DNA of 64,000 nucleotides from Durusdinium trenchii (taxonomy: Eukaryota > Sar > Dinophyceae > Suessiales > Symbiodiniaceae), in contig CAXAMN010022862.1 of NCBI GenBank assembly GCA_963970005.1, forward strand, positions 1-64,000. Reading direction: 5' to 3'. Position numbers and translations under genes: made by a program. Below are positions 1 through 11,100 of the stretch, piece by piece. The notes below the pieces were generated by a model. That model saw only the letters and a program-made list of their open reading frames with translations, made no database searches and was not told the origin of the DNA. The first letter of the stretch is position 1. Each line of letters opens with the position of its first letter.

Positions 1-665
1 TGCTTGAGTACACGTGAAGATGAACTGTAAAACGTTCTGGGAATAGGCGCTTTGATACCAGGATCTGCTTTTACACGGGCTTCTGAAAACCTGCGGATCC
101 AATGCTGCATGGTGCTGTAATAATAGTTAGCCATTGGCTGCCTTTTGTACCCAGACATTCTATAGGCCAAACTATTTGCATCACCAGAAATGATGTCCAC
201 CTCATATACAAAACACTCATAAAGCATCAATGCTGTCAGTTCTCCTGTCAATAGGTGGGCATCCACAGCACGGTGTGTATCAACATGATAATTACAGACT
301 CTGATGGTATGCATGTTCGCTCGAGTAAGTGGAACACGCTGGTCTTTAGGACCATAGTCCGCAAATTCAAAGTCTGCATCCTTAAATTCTTGACGAGGCC
401 TTGTTTCTCCAAAACAAATCTCATAGATAGCCCAAGTTACATCACGCTGTGGACAGTGACCAAGGTCTTGGTCATGTCCAGCAATGACCTTGACATATCC
501 ACCTGGTGCCAACCTAGCCATCACTGCAAGATTCTCCCAGTCATTGAAACAAACTGTCCAATTCTTTTGCTCAATAAAATCCTTGGCAGGAACAAGGAGA
601 TGAGCTTCCTGGAGATCACGACATGTGCACGTAAAAAGAAGAGCATGTTGAAGAAAAGGTTGTTT
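1..665 (-). CDS. C-terminal part of an EEP-type (endonuclease/exonuclease/phosphatase) domain, runs off left edge
   Basis: This minus-strand frame is open from 665 to the window edge and continues the 889-codon gene upstream after a frame change near 630-650. Three EEP-superfamily motifs can be followed across that break: SWNYGN (Asn at 782-784) at the end of the upstream frame, LQEAH (Glu, 600-614) and DIISGDAN (GDAN at 174-185) here. They sit in the family's usual order (Asn, then Glu, then Asp-x-Asn). The stretch RVCNYHVDTH before GDAN resembles the strand that precedes the GD-N loop in these enzymes. EEP enzymes hydrolyse phosphodiester or phosphomonoester bonds with a metal ion. The expected C-terminal SDH motif would lie outside the window. 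Family assignment is from motifs only; substrate unknown. Confidence 0.5.
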
Positions 666-3190
666 TCAAATTGCTCATATTGAAGTGACATGTCACTCTG
701 TTTGCGTGGCTTCATTGAACGATCAAGTCCTTGGAGAAACTTTGGTGTGGTGTATTTCTGACCACGAACCATGTTGCCATAGTTCCAGGATAAAAATGTC
801 AAGGACTCTGAGCTGGCCAATAAGTTCGTTTCATATTGTTCTTCTATTCTTCCCTTGAGGAACCTTTTGCACAGCTCTTCATAGAAGGTGACATAGTCCC
901 AACTGGGTCCCTTGGGACCATATTCTTCCAGTTCTTCTCTAAATTGTTTCTTTGTATCCTCCAAATCTGCTCGAGCTTGTTCTGCCCTTTCAAGGGCCCT
1001 TGGATCGACCTGATACTTGTCATCCAAATAAATGATGCGGTCATCATTGATGAAAAATCTCTTCAAATCATGCTCTGAGCTGTCCTCATAACAATCAGGT
1101 GGAGGTACTGGACAGATCTTTCGAATGGATCGAACAAAGTCGTCCTCATTGATCATTGACTGATAGTGAGGATGGGAAATCTCACCTTTTCTGAAACAAA
1201 CATGGTTCAACAATCTCGCGTGAGTTTCCCTGAAGCATTGTTGATAAAAGCCAATACCTGGATCTCCTGTAAGCTCTCCAAACAACCTCAAAGGTGAAGT
1301 ATGCAACTCATAGGTATTGTCACCATCCGCTGTATCTGTATCAACAACTACTTCAGATGGAAAAGATTCTTGGGTGTCAGCCTCCAATTTCTTCTCTCCA
1401 TCATCCTCTCTGACCTCTCTTATCTTCTCCACCGCCTTTTTCTTCTCCTCAAGGGTTGCATCATCCTGAACTTCTTCGTGAAAATGAGGATCAGGAATTT
1501 TATTTAGGCGGCTTCTCTTAGATTTCCGCAGACTTGAAGTATCATCAAGGTTAGCATCCTTCTCACCTGATGGTAAGTGCGATGCAGCTGAGTCCTCACC
1601 TATCTCTCTTGACAGAAAGTGTGACGCTGACTCATCCTTGGCTTCCTCCTGGTCCACTTCCATCTTTGTGTCCTCTGAAGGAAAAACACCTGCATCCTCA
1701 TCAAAAACTTCTTCATCTTTTACGAGCTCAACTGCAGGATCTTCTTCATGGACTTCCTCTTCCATATCTTCACCTTCCATAATCTTCATACTACCAGTAT
1801 AGATCTCACCAGTGATAGTGGAGACTCTTGTGTAAGGAGGAACTTCTTCACCTGCCTCAAAAGCTTGTTCTGCGACATCCTTGGTGAGCAAGTCCTCTAC
1901 AAGATTTTCTCCCATGGTTCTTGGAAGAGATTCTGAGGTCTCAAAATAATCTGTCCTCTCTGAACTGAAAAACTCCCTTGCTTTCTCATTGTACTTTTTA
2001 TCCTTATAAAGAAGAGTAATCTTCACTGCTTCTCCCTGTAACACCTGATCACCTTCTCTATACTTGTTGACAATTGGGCGCCATACTGGCACATCGTCAT
2101 CATCAAAATCAAGCTCAATATCATCTGCCATCAAGTTTGAGATGTTTTGAGCTGCCTGTTCTTCTTCTTCCTCACGTTCTCTGGCAAGCTCCTCAGCCTT
2201 CTGGATCTTGAAGATACCCTTCAGGATGTCTTGTAGTACCTTTAAGTTCAGCTTCGATGATGGCTCAAACGTCCCTGAGCTTACAGGCTCAACTACAACA
2301 CGAGAGCCAGAAATCGCCTCCAAAAACTTGGAATTGTATTGGCGTTCAAACTCTTCCTTCTTGATCATCTCATACAAGGGATCAGAAACTGCAACACGCG
2401 CCTGAACATATTCACGAAGTTGATAGCATGCATGTTGCACAAATCTGCTGTTGGAGTTGTGAAGAAAACTCTCTAAATGGTTCCTGTCACGGTCAATCAA
2501 ATACCACACAACTCTTGCAGAAAAACGGAATTTCTTGAAGTTCATAGCAAAATGTGTATGATACTTCTCTGGATCCTCTTCTGCATATACGGCGGCCTCT
2601 GAAGTCTTGTAAGCAGGGAGTTTTGTGATTGGATCCAAAATCATAAACTCGTCCCACAAGATCGAATGCTTAAGAACCCACCTGGGAAGCACCTTGATGA
2701 AAAAGTCACAAACAAGTTCAGACAAAAGGTGCATGACACGGCCAATCTCTTCCTCCTGCTTGAAGCGATAGTGCAATTTGGCAAATAAAGGATTGTTGAA
2801 CGCTTCCTCCACTGAGTTGCCAAAATTATCCCACTGAGGTTCTCGAATACCAAAGTTCCAACCCAGCAATTTGGGATCTCTGCACATATCCAAGAAACTT
2901 GCAAGTTCTGCAGAATAAAGGCCATGGTCTGTCAGAATTTCAGCCCAGCGGCGTCCATTCTCCCAAGCACGGATGAAGAAAAACTGTTGGTATCCAGTTT
3001 GTGCCAACTCCATCCACTGAAAAGCTCCAGGTTCAAAACTGGATGCATACGTCTTGGGGTCTTCCTCTGTTCCATAAATACTTGGACGTAGCAACTTGTA
3101 CCTTCTACAAAAATATTCTCTCTGGTGTCTTGTCAACCTGTCCCAATCCCGCACCAGGATCACGTCTTCTCCAGTGCTCTGAAGTACCAT
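521..3190 (-). CDS. 889-codon acidic protein, unknown; its end enters the EEP-like domain
   Basis: This is one long open frame. The first ~320 residues look globular and are rich in Trp, Tyr and Phe, with no family I recognise. Residues ~330-640 are strongly acidic and low-complexity (runs of Glu and Asp, with one basic patch SLRKSKRSRLNK). Residues ~640-800 look globular again. From ~residue 795 the sequence ESLTFLSWNYGNMV matches the first strand and catalytic Asn motif of EEP nucleases/phosphatases; the remainder of that domain continues in another frame below 665. The N-terminus overlaps the preceding frame (3160-3816) by 31 bp, and the peptide joins smoothly (FRALEKT to GEDVILVRDW). I therefore read both as one protein broken by an indel. 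It lies downstream of a copia Pol gene in the same orientation. Confidence 0.6.
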   Translation of the reverse strand: MVLQSTGEDVILVRDWDRLTRHQREYFCRRYKLLRPSIYGTEEDPKTYASSFEPGAFQWMELAQTGYQQFFFIRAWENGRRWAEILTDHGLYSAELASFLDMCRDPKLLGWNFGIREPQWDNFGNSVEEAFNNPLFAKLHYRFKQEEEIGRVMHLLSELVCDFFIKVLPRWVLKHSILWDEFMILDPITKLPAYKTSEAAVYAEEDPEKYHTHFAMNFKKFRFSARVVWYLIDRDRNHLESFLHNSNSRFVQHACYQLREYVQARVAVSDPLYEMIKKEEFERQYNSKFLEAISGSRVVVEPVSSGTFEPSSKLNLKVLQDILKGIFKIQKAEELAREREEEEEQAAQNISNLMADDIELDFDDDDVPVWRPIVNKYREGDQVLQGEAVKITLLYKDKKYNEKAREFFSSERTDYFETSESLPRTMGENLVEDLLTKDVAEQAFEAGEEVPPYTRVSTITGEIYTGSMKIMEGEDMEEEVHEEDPAVELVKDEEVFDEDAGVFPSEDTKMEVDQEEAKDESASHFLSREIGEDSAASHLPSGEKDANLDDTSSLRKSKRSRLNKIPDPHFHEEVQDDATLEEKKKAVEKIREVREDDGEKKLEADTQESFPSEVVVDTDTADGDNTYELHTSPLRLFGELTGDPGIGFYQQCFRETHARLLNHVCFRKGEISHPHYQSMINEDDFVRSIRKICPVPPPDCYEDSSEHDLKRFFINDDRIIYLDDKYQVDPRALERAEQARADLEDTKKQFREELEEYGPKGPSWDYVTFYEELCKRFLKGRIEEQYETNLLASSESLTFLSWNYGNMVRGQKYTTPKFLQGLDRSMKPRKQSDMSLQYEQFENNLFFNMLFFLRAHVVISRKLISLFLPRILLSKRIGQFVSMTGRILQ

Positions 3191-3816
3191 GTTCCTAGGC
3201 GATCATGGAGTGATACCATGCCAATGTCATATACCATCCATGGGTTGAGAACCAGGTTGTTGACATTCTGAATGAACCATGTCATCTCACGCTCAGCAAC
3301 ATGAGCAGAGTCATCTTCATCTTGTTGAGGTTCTCCAGAAGTCTTTGCTGTTGAGCCTTTTGAAGTGATGTCCTTCCAAAGGTGGTCAAAGCGGATCACT
3401 TCCTCATCAGCCTTCACCAGATTCGCCTGATCCTTGCTCAAAACTAATGGGTGTACCATAAACAAAGACCTCGAGGTAACACCATCTCCATTGACAATCA
3501 ACATTGGAGCACTATAGCGTAAGATGCTCCAAGGATCACGATCATCAATCTCTTTAGGTGGAATTAAAGACCATCCAGGTTGATAATGGCCTTCAGGCAT
3601 CACCTGACGTGACCTCAATCGTGAACGATTGTACTCACGTGTAGGGTGATTGTCAGAGCTGAAAAATCTCGCAATGGCATCGAAGGTCAGCTCATCTAAC
3701 CAAAGAGACATATGCCTTTTGGTTTGTTCCACCCCAGACTCATTGGCATTAATCCTCCTGATAACTTCCAATGCAAATTCCGTGTCCCTTGAGAGTCTTG
3801 TGAACAAGGATCGCAA
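3160..3816 (-). CDS. Unknown protein segment between Tpt1-like and acidic/EEP segments
   Basis: An open frame of about 218 codons with no ATG at its head (first listed codon TTG). In-frame sequence extends up to a stop at 3883-3885, so it is probably the middle of a longer protein and not a gene of its own. The upstream Tpt1-like frame also reads sensibly past its stop at 3911 (DAPEPAKELRIPRTTEEMVEQ), which suggests that a nonsense change and a frameshift separate the two. Residues ~50-120 contain PEGHYQPGWSLIPP and YSAPMLIVNGDG; I recognise no domain. Composition and orientation match the neighbouring retroelement genes. Confidence 0.4.
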   Translation of the reverse strand: MRSLFTRLSRDTEFALEVIRRINANESGVEQTKRHMSLWLDELTFDAIARFFSSDNHPTREYNRSRLRSRQVMPEGHYQPGWSLIPPKEIDDRDPWSILRYSAPMLIVNGDGVTSRSLFMVHPLVLSKDQANLVKADEEVIRFDHLWKDITSKGSTAKTSGEPQQDEDDSAHVAEREMTWFIQNVNNLVLNPWMVYDIGMVSLHDRLGTWYFRALEKT

Positions 3817-3910
3817 ATTTTTCTTGTTGCTTCTTCTCCCTGTTGACCTGCTCCACCATCTCCTCTGTTGTCCGAGGGATTCTCAACTCCTTAGCTGGCT
3901 CTGGAGCATC

Positions 3911-4849
3911 TTATGGTCGTGGTTCATACACACTAATGTCCAAGTATGTGGGCTCTACATCACAATGTGCAAGCACCACTCCATTGTTGCTGAAATACAG
4001 AGGACGTCCTGCTTGAAGCCAACTAATCACGTCAAGCTTCACATACAAAGGCTGATCATAGTTCCTTGGAACCACTGTACCTGGACCTAAAGGAATATAA
4101 GGCAAAGTTTGTGGATTGCTGTACATAAAATGAACATAATCTCTTCCTTCACCTCTACTCCTTCTATTCCAACTTTGATGATCTCTCATCAAACCGTACC
4201 TTTCAATGCTGATCCAGTTTTCCCTCTTGGTAACATGAAAAACATGTCCCAAACATCTTGCCTCAATAGAAGTCAATCTATGATTCAACTTCTCTGGACT
4301 GATGTTATATGAGAGTCCTGTATGCCCTTGATTCACTCCCAAACGCATGGAGAAGGGCATATCATATTGATTGCCTGTGTTGTACCAAACATTCTTGTCC
4401 AAGCGAATCACCAAATGAAATCTTTGCTTCTCATCGCTATGCAATATAGCAAAGAATGCAAAAGGATGAATATTGAAGGGTTGTGGCATACGAGCAGTTC
4501 CCTCTGTAATCAGAGGCATAAGCTCTACCATTGCCCTACTGTCCATCAATCTGTCGAGAGAACGATCATGTCGTAGCATATAGTTGAGCCCCGCGCTGAT
4601 CTTTCCATATTCGTTGTTCCTCCACGAGACTCTGGTTGCCACGAACTGTCTTCTTCTCTCATATTCATCCTCTTCATCTTGGGTGACATAGCCAAGAGCG
4701 TATCTGGCAATCTCTGAGAACCACCGTACTCGAAAATCGAACCGATCATTGTTCTCAGGTGCCAAACACATTGCTAGAATGTCAGCTAAGATCAAAACAT
4801 CCTTCTCTGAGTTCTTTTGGAACTCAACCAGTGTACGTGGGCGTCTCAA
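3911..4849 (-). CDS. Tpt1/KptA-like RNA 2'-phosphotransferase domain
   Basis: About 312 codons. Tpt1/KptA enzymes transfer the internal 2'-phosphate left by 5'-3' RNA ligation to NAD+. The four positions expected of the family's Arg-His-Arg-Arg catalytic set are all visible: LNYMLRHD (R93, H94), MRLGVNQGH (R169, with the QGH signature), and GRDYVHF (R236, with the H-F signature at 240-241). The C-terminal YFSNNGVVL (NGV at 289-291) matches the family's S-x-NGV-x-L motif. The order and spacing fit a complete domain, with ~85 extra residues at the N-terminus. No ATG begins the frame (first codon TTG); coding-like sequence reaches back to about 4890 and upstream frames break there. It sits ~300 bp downstream of the copia Pol gene on the same strand. 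Domain call is strong; activity and whether it belongs to the retroelement are inferred. Confidence 0.8.
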   Translation of the reverse strand: MRRPRTLVEFQKNSEKDVLILADILAMCLAPENNDRFDFRVRWFSEIARYALGYVTQDEEDEYERRRQFVATRVSWRNNEYGKISAGLNYMLRHDRSLDRLMDSRAMVELMPLITEGTARMPQPFNIHPFAFFAILHSDEKQRFHLVIRLDKNVWYNTGNQYDMPFSMRLGVNQGHTGLSYNISPEKLNHRLTSIEARCLGHVFHVTKRENWISIERYGLMRDHQSWNRRSRGEGRDYVHFMYSNPQTLPYIPLGPGTVVPRNYDQPLYVKLDVISWLQAGRPLYFSNNGVVLAHCDVEPTYLDISVYEPRP

Positions 4850-5150
4850 ACGATTTGCCCAGTTCTGAGATTCCCCCAGGGAACCTTGTACGACCAGTTT
4901 TTAGCATACTCAAGGATATTGACCCGATTTGACGCTCCCTACCGGCCATCTCTGTTGACACAAAGTCCACCGGTCAGAGACCAGTGTCCTGAGTCTAAGA
5001 AATGACAGGTAGTTGACGATGCAAGGCAATAGTTTTCGAAAGAAAAGTGCTGATCTTGCCAAGCTAATTTGAGCCGCAGGCACAAATTCATGAAAGAGAT
5101 TCAAATTTCTCAAAACAAAACAACATGCATTGAATTCTCTCCTCTCACTC
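4850..5150 (-). other. Spacer between Pol and Tpt1-like frame
   Basis: The stretch carries several minus-strand stops in each frame. Short coding-like pieces occur (NILEYAKNWSYKVPWG in one frame, ESQNWANRLRRP in the next), so the Tpt1-like protein probably extended upstream and is broken by an indel near 4885. I see no LTR or polypurine tract that would end the copia element here. Confidence 0.35.
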
Positions 5151-8100
5151 TCAGTGCAAAGAATCCCCAAGATAAAACACATCATGTGAAAATTCAACAT
5201 GTGTGCATACTGTAGGAAGCCATCCACGCAAATATGCCTTGTGTTCAATAAGAGATCTAAAAGGTGGATGTGCATCAACTTCCTTTAAACAACCACTGCG
5301 TACTGCATCTATCAAAGCTTGAGGACTAGCAGACTTCTTAGTAAGACAGTCAGCAAGACACCACTGAGTGCGTATATGTGACAAGTCAGCAATTGCACCA
5401 GAGCATGCTTCCTTCCTAAGCATTTGGATCATATGAACAGTCTCCTGTTGCTCAGGAACATGAGTAGTACTAGCCGTAGTCACAAGATTGTTAGCATCAG
5501 TGCGCATGTGAATGTCAGTAGAGTCACCTGTAATGTCCTTGATCAAGCCTCTAAGCATTTGGCAAGTGCCATAACACTTCATAAATGCATACAACTCTGC
5601 AACAGTTGTGGACAGGGTTGTTCTCTTGATCTTAGAAGATTCAAAGAAAATAAGTGAGCCTCTAGTGTTCTTCTGTTTTGCCTTCCTTTGCTCACCCATA
5701 AAAATAACCATAGCACGTTGAGAGGATTTGTCACTGTTGTTCCTGAATGCGGCATCTGGCATAGCAATTAAACGTGGACTACCTTCAAGTGGCCAAAACC
5801 GTAACTCCATAGGGTCAGTCACTATTTGTTTGCACAGCTTGTTCAGGGCCTTGCAATCACCTATTGTAGGTCCTGCTGATGCTGATGCTGACCTCGAGAA
5901 TTGGTAGCACGCTTGGAATTGTGTTCTGGATTGTAACCAGTTTATGCTGCCAAGAAGAGATCTGAAGGCTGTGTGCATGTCTTTGTCACACTTGTCCTCA
6001 TCCTTCAAACCTTTTGGGATGATAATCTCAGTCAATTCTTGAACACAAAGGGATTGCTCTACTGAGATATACTCCTTCTTCTTGGTCTTCTCTTGCATCT
6101 TCCAAGCAACACGTTGTCCAGTAAACATCAGGTCATTAGTGTCCTCATGTCCAATCTTAAACTGTGACTTCACAATATCCTTGAACTGTTTCAAAAAGAT
6201 ATCATTACCTGTCACAAAAAGATCATCAACATGTAAACAACACATACCAATGGGTGACCTATTCTTAGAATTACTGCCATGCACAGGGTCCATAAAATGC
6301 TCAAGCAACTCTTCCACAACTTCAGGTGTAAGCTGAGGCGTTTGTGTCACAGTATACGTATGTTCTGCAGGAAGAAAAAGACTGACAAGCGTTTCAGCTT
6401 CTTCCTCTAGCGTCACTGTGTTCTTCTCATTTCGGATATCCTTGTTTGTCTCGAGAAGCCACCAAACACCTTTACGCTTCACTATTGAAGTCCGAAAACA
6501 AAAACGCGAACGCGAATACATAGGTTCGGGAGTGCGAAGAGCTTTAGCGCGATACGCGACTTGAGCATGGCCATTTGCATATTGGTGCCAACCTGCCTTG
6601 TGCTCTACAGAGTCAGGGAAATTCTGGAGTTCCTGATCTATCACAGGAGTCCATTTTCCATCCTCTACCTTAAGCTGTTCACGCGTCACCGTCTTCTCCG
6701 ACCTATTTCCGTAACACACCGAAAACAGACGTTCTTCACAGAGAAAAGACCTACGAACTTCCTCCGCTGTGTCGTGGAATTCGTTTGGCGGCGCACCTGC
6801 TACGTAGAAGGAGACCGGTTCCGGTTCGGCTGGCATCTCCTCTGACGAGTAGTTCACAGCCTTAGGAACCTTCAAACATCCGGAGTAGCAAACGTACGTG
6901 CACCGATCGGCTCGAGTCGGAACTAATCCGAGTGAGTGTAAAAACTTGTCGAGTCGATTCCACCAGCGACGAGGCGCGTCGCTCAATCCGTACACCGAAC
7001 GGGTGCACAATCCGACAAGATACGGCGGCAATCCGATGTCGGTCGGAAGTTGAACGTGAATAACGCGTCGCTCGAGGTCGTAAAGTTCCCCCTGAAGAAA
7101 GGCAGTTTTCAGGTCGATGTGTAACAGGTCCCAAAAAGAAGAGGCTGCATGCTGACATGCTACGCGAAAACCATACCTGGTCGCGGTTGGCGAGTCCGTC
7201 TGGAGGTCCCATTTCTGGGCATCTTGGAAGCCTCGACAGACCCATCTGGCCTTAAACTTCTTAAAATTACCATCTTTGTCAATCTTGATGGTCAGGACCC
7301 ATCGACCGGTAACATAGTTATCGATCTTGTGCTTTCTTCGGTCACGATACTTCATCGCAGTAAAATCTAAAAAGCTGCGAAACTCCTCTAGTTTAGCTTG
7401 CTTGATCTCTTTTGCATACTTCCGGAGCACTTCCGGAGTAATCACACTCTCTGCCTTCGGCGTCTTCTTAGCTGTTGTCTTCGCAAGATACTGGCAGAAT
7501 TGTGAAAAGCCCTTCGGATCATACGAATTAAAACTCGGAGGAGCTTGGTTCGGACCTACGACACAAAAATCCATATCGTCAAAACTAACAAAAAGATTTT
7601 TCTCATCGTCCAGATCCTTGTCTGGATCCTTCTCAAAACCTTTCACATCGTCTTCATCAAAAATAGGTTCTGAGTCTGTCTCATTCGAATCAGTCGTCTG
7701 ATTGTCGTCATCTCCGATTGTGCTCGGAGGCACGGGAATGTCGGCCGCTTGTGGTTGATTCGAACTTGACGCTGTCGGATTCTCCAAATGTCCAGGAAAG
7801 AAACTTGTCGGGACAGATTTCGGAGGTGCCGGAATAAGTTCGTCATGTCCCAGTAACTGAACCTTAGAACGTTTAACCTGAAACTTCACCTTAGCTTTTG
7901 GCAGAGCATCAGTTGAGTCCACAGAAAGCTTCCGCATGTTCTTGCTATGACGTTCACGATTCTCCGGAACATATGGTTCTGGCTCCGGCGTGTTCGAATC
8001 GGGCGACGGAACGAACGGATGAACGGGATCCGTATCGATCGGAAAACCTATCGGCGGTTGACCTGGATCATCTGGCGGACGGGATTCACTTGAAATCTCC

Positions 8101-11100
8101 GGCATTGCCTCTGATTCTGGATCGCTCGATGGATATCCGAGTTGCTCCAAAGCAACATCGGGATTTCCGAAATGATTCGGAACAGCTGCGGAACCTGTCG
8201 GAGGTGGTCCCGGAGGTTGTCCACCCTGGTGATCATCAGGGTTACCACCCAGTCCATCACCAGGCGGATACATATCTTCATCATCTGGATCAAAATACTG
8301 CTGTTCCCCCGAGACTGGAATTGGCTCATAAGCCATATCATCATCCATCGGTGGTCCGTAGTCTGGAGGTTGATCCCTTGGATCCTCTAGAGCTACTTCA
8401 TCAGGAGTCACAACGCGCTTCACGGCGCCTGTCGTCTCTGCTTCGAAAACTATCACGCTCCAATGATCTACCAAAAACTGTTCATGATGAGGAGACAGTT
8501 GTGACACAAACATAAAGAAAACCTGATGGTATTTTCCTGGCTTCCACATAATCAACACTGCATCATCTTCAGAGTTGAAAAGAGGATGCACTCTACCAAA
8601 GGTACCACGATAAACCTTACATCTCTCAAAATACATCTGTGGCAAGGTTCTTCGTCTAATCTCCTTCAGGCCTGGAATCAACGACACAATTCGAGAATCA
8701 GAGGATGTCGTCACATCAAACTCTGTTCTCTGAGGTAGTGCATCGACCTGCCTCAAGGTTCTGATCAGTTCAGTAGTAGTAAACCTTTGTGGTAGTATAT
8801 GTCGAAGTGGAACCGGAATTTCCGTCGTCTCTTCCGTTCTTGCGGAATTCAACAAAATTGACTGATGAGCTTCTCTTTCTAACAAAAGAGCTGTTCCACA
8901 CAAACTTCCAGAGTCAAAATTCTCCAGAAGATCTTCAATAAGGAAACTCTGACGTGTATCGGAAGTCTCACCATAAGGAAGGAAACGATTCATCTCAACC
9001 AAAAATGAAAATGGAAACTTCTTCCAGTCAGCATCCTTGAAGTACTGGTTGCTTCTAGTGGCTTGCACTGTTTTAGCTTGGAAGGAACAGTCACCAATAC
9101 CTTTCCATCCTTGACAGGATGCATAGGAATGGAAAACTGTCACGTAACTAATTCCCTTAGGACAATGGCAAAAACAATTCATAGCCACATCAAAGTTAAA
9201 AACCGGATGCTTCAAAGAAGAAATGAACTTCTGCAAAAACAAACAAAACTTGTTTCCTTTGGGAACAGTCACAAACACATGTCTCTTCCTTCTCAACTGC
9301 CACTCAATCACATTGCAACATAGCAACCAAATAGAAGCTCTGTTTTGTTTGGGAGAAGGGTTGTTGATCACTACACAGTGGGGCTGCAATCTCTCAAGTT
9401 GCTGCCAAATACCATCTTGACCCTTCAGAGTGGAAAAGTTGTATCCTGCCTTGAAATCCATCGGAGATGCAACTTTAACACCATTCCTTGAAAGGAACCA
9501 AGATAATCCACTGTTTCCATGAAGTAACTCAACAACATCAGGATGATCATCATTACAAAAGAAAAAGGACTGTTCTCCAAATTCGGCATCAACATACAGT
9601 TCGTGATCTTCACGTAAGTTCTCCGGATTTTCATCGTCTAATGCCGGTATGGAAACATCATGCCACTCATCGTGATCGCGTCCAACCTTCGACTGATTCA
9701 CACGTACCACTGCCTTACCAGTGTTGGCTTGGACCATAGCTCCTTCTTGTCCAAGTACTGTGGCACGAACCCAACGTCCTTTATCCTTGAACTTTGATGA
9801 ATCCTGAGTCCAAACAAAAACCTTCTCTCCTTGGAAATAGGGACCGTCACTTGGCATAGTCCTTCTTGCAAGATCTGCTCGAAGGTCCTGAGCTTGTCGT
9901 GCTTCTTGATGAGCTCTCAAAGCCACACGTTGTAGTTCCAGATTTGTACGATCTTGCGCGGCTGCATTAGCTGACAATTGCTCAGGGCTTGCGGTCTCAA
10001 GGTCAAAAAGATCTGGTGGACGTCTTCCAGTTGCTATCTCTATTGGTGAATATCCACTGATAGTCAACTGACAATTTCTTGCCCAAACTACCTTCTTGAC
10101 CACTTCTCTGACCGTAACACCACGAAAACGTGGGTCATCCAGATCTACTTTCATAACATGCCACATACGTTTGAACAAACGTACAGCTGTCTCTGCTCGG
10201 TTCGGCCAAGGAGTTCTTGGTCCACAAGGACATTGTTGTATACCATGGAACCTGTAGTATTCAACAAAAGCATCTGTGAAAAAGGCTTCGTCTCCTACGA
10301 TGGCCTTCGGAACACAGTTGTTCTCATCAGACCATTGCCTCAATGCTTGGATGGTGGTTTGATCTATGAGGTCTTTCTGCGCCGTAGCCCAGAGAAGATT
10401 TGTGGCACCATCAAGAACAAGTAGAATGATATACTTGTTCTTGTGAAGTTCAACCTCACAATGATCAGCAAAAACAACATCACCAAAACATGAAGCTCTA
10501 ATACCGGAGACTCTGGCTCGTGGCGGAGGTGCCACTGAAGTATTACAAACACGGCAGTTCCTGACAACTGATTCATACTTCTTTAAAACAGAGTCAGGAA
10601 GCTTCAACATAGAAACACGCCTACGAAACTGAGTAGGACTCATATGGTAGTGCTTCACATGAAGCTTGTAAAGCTCTACCTTGTCCTCCAGTCTCTGCAA
10701 CATCTTCCTATATGCCGGTGTCATTGCAACAACTTCACTACCAGGTAATGGGATTGAAATCCGCCTAGGCTCAAGAGCGCCATCACCTGGTTGAAGTGGT
10801 TCATGTTTATCACTTGATGGTCCTTTTGATGCTTTAGGAATTTCTACAAGTTCACCTTCTGGCCTCTCAGGTGGTTCTGAGGGAGTATACTCCTCAAGAT
10901 CATCACCCTTTAAATCATGTGGAGGCTCAGATGGTTTCAACTTGTGTCCTTTCCAAAATGGATCATAACCCTTGGGAGCCTGGTTCCCTGTCCTTTGCAA
11001 TGGGAACCTTCTCTGAGGAGGAGCGCACCACTGCATCGGGATCCCCAATGCCACGGTGCTCAATGCCAGCCTTCCTGATCTTAAGATCTGGAATTTTGGC

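Noticed and set aside
255..683. Plus-strand frame of 142 codons opposite the EEP-like gene
   Set aside because: Shadow of the minus-strand coding sequence; no motifs.
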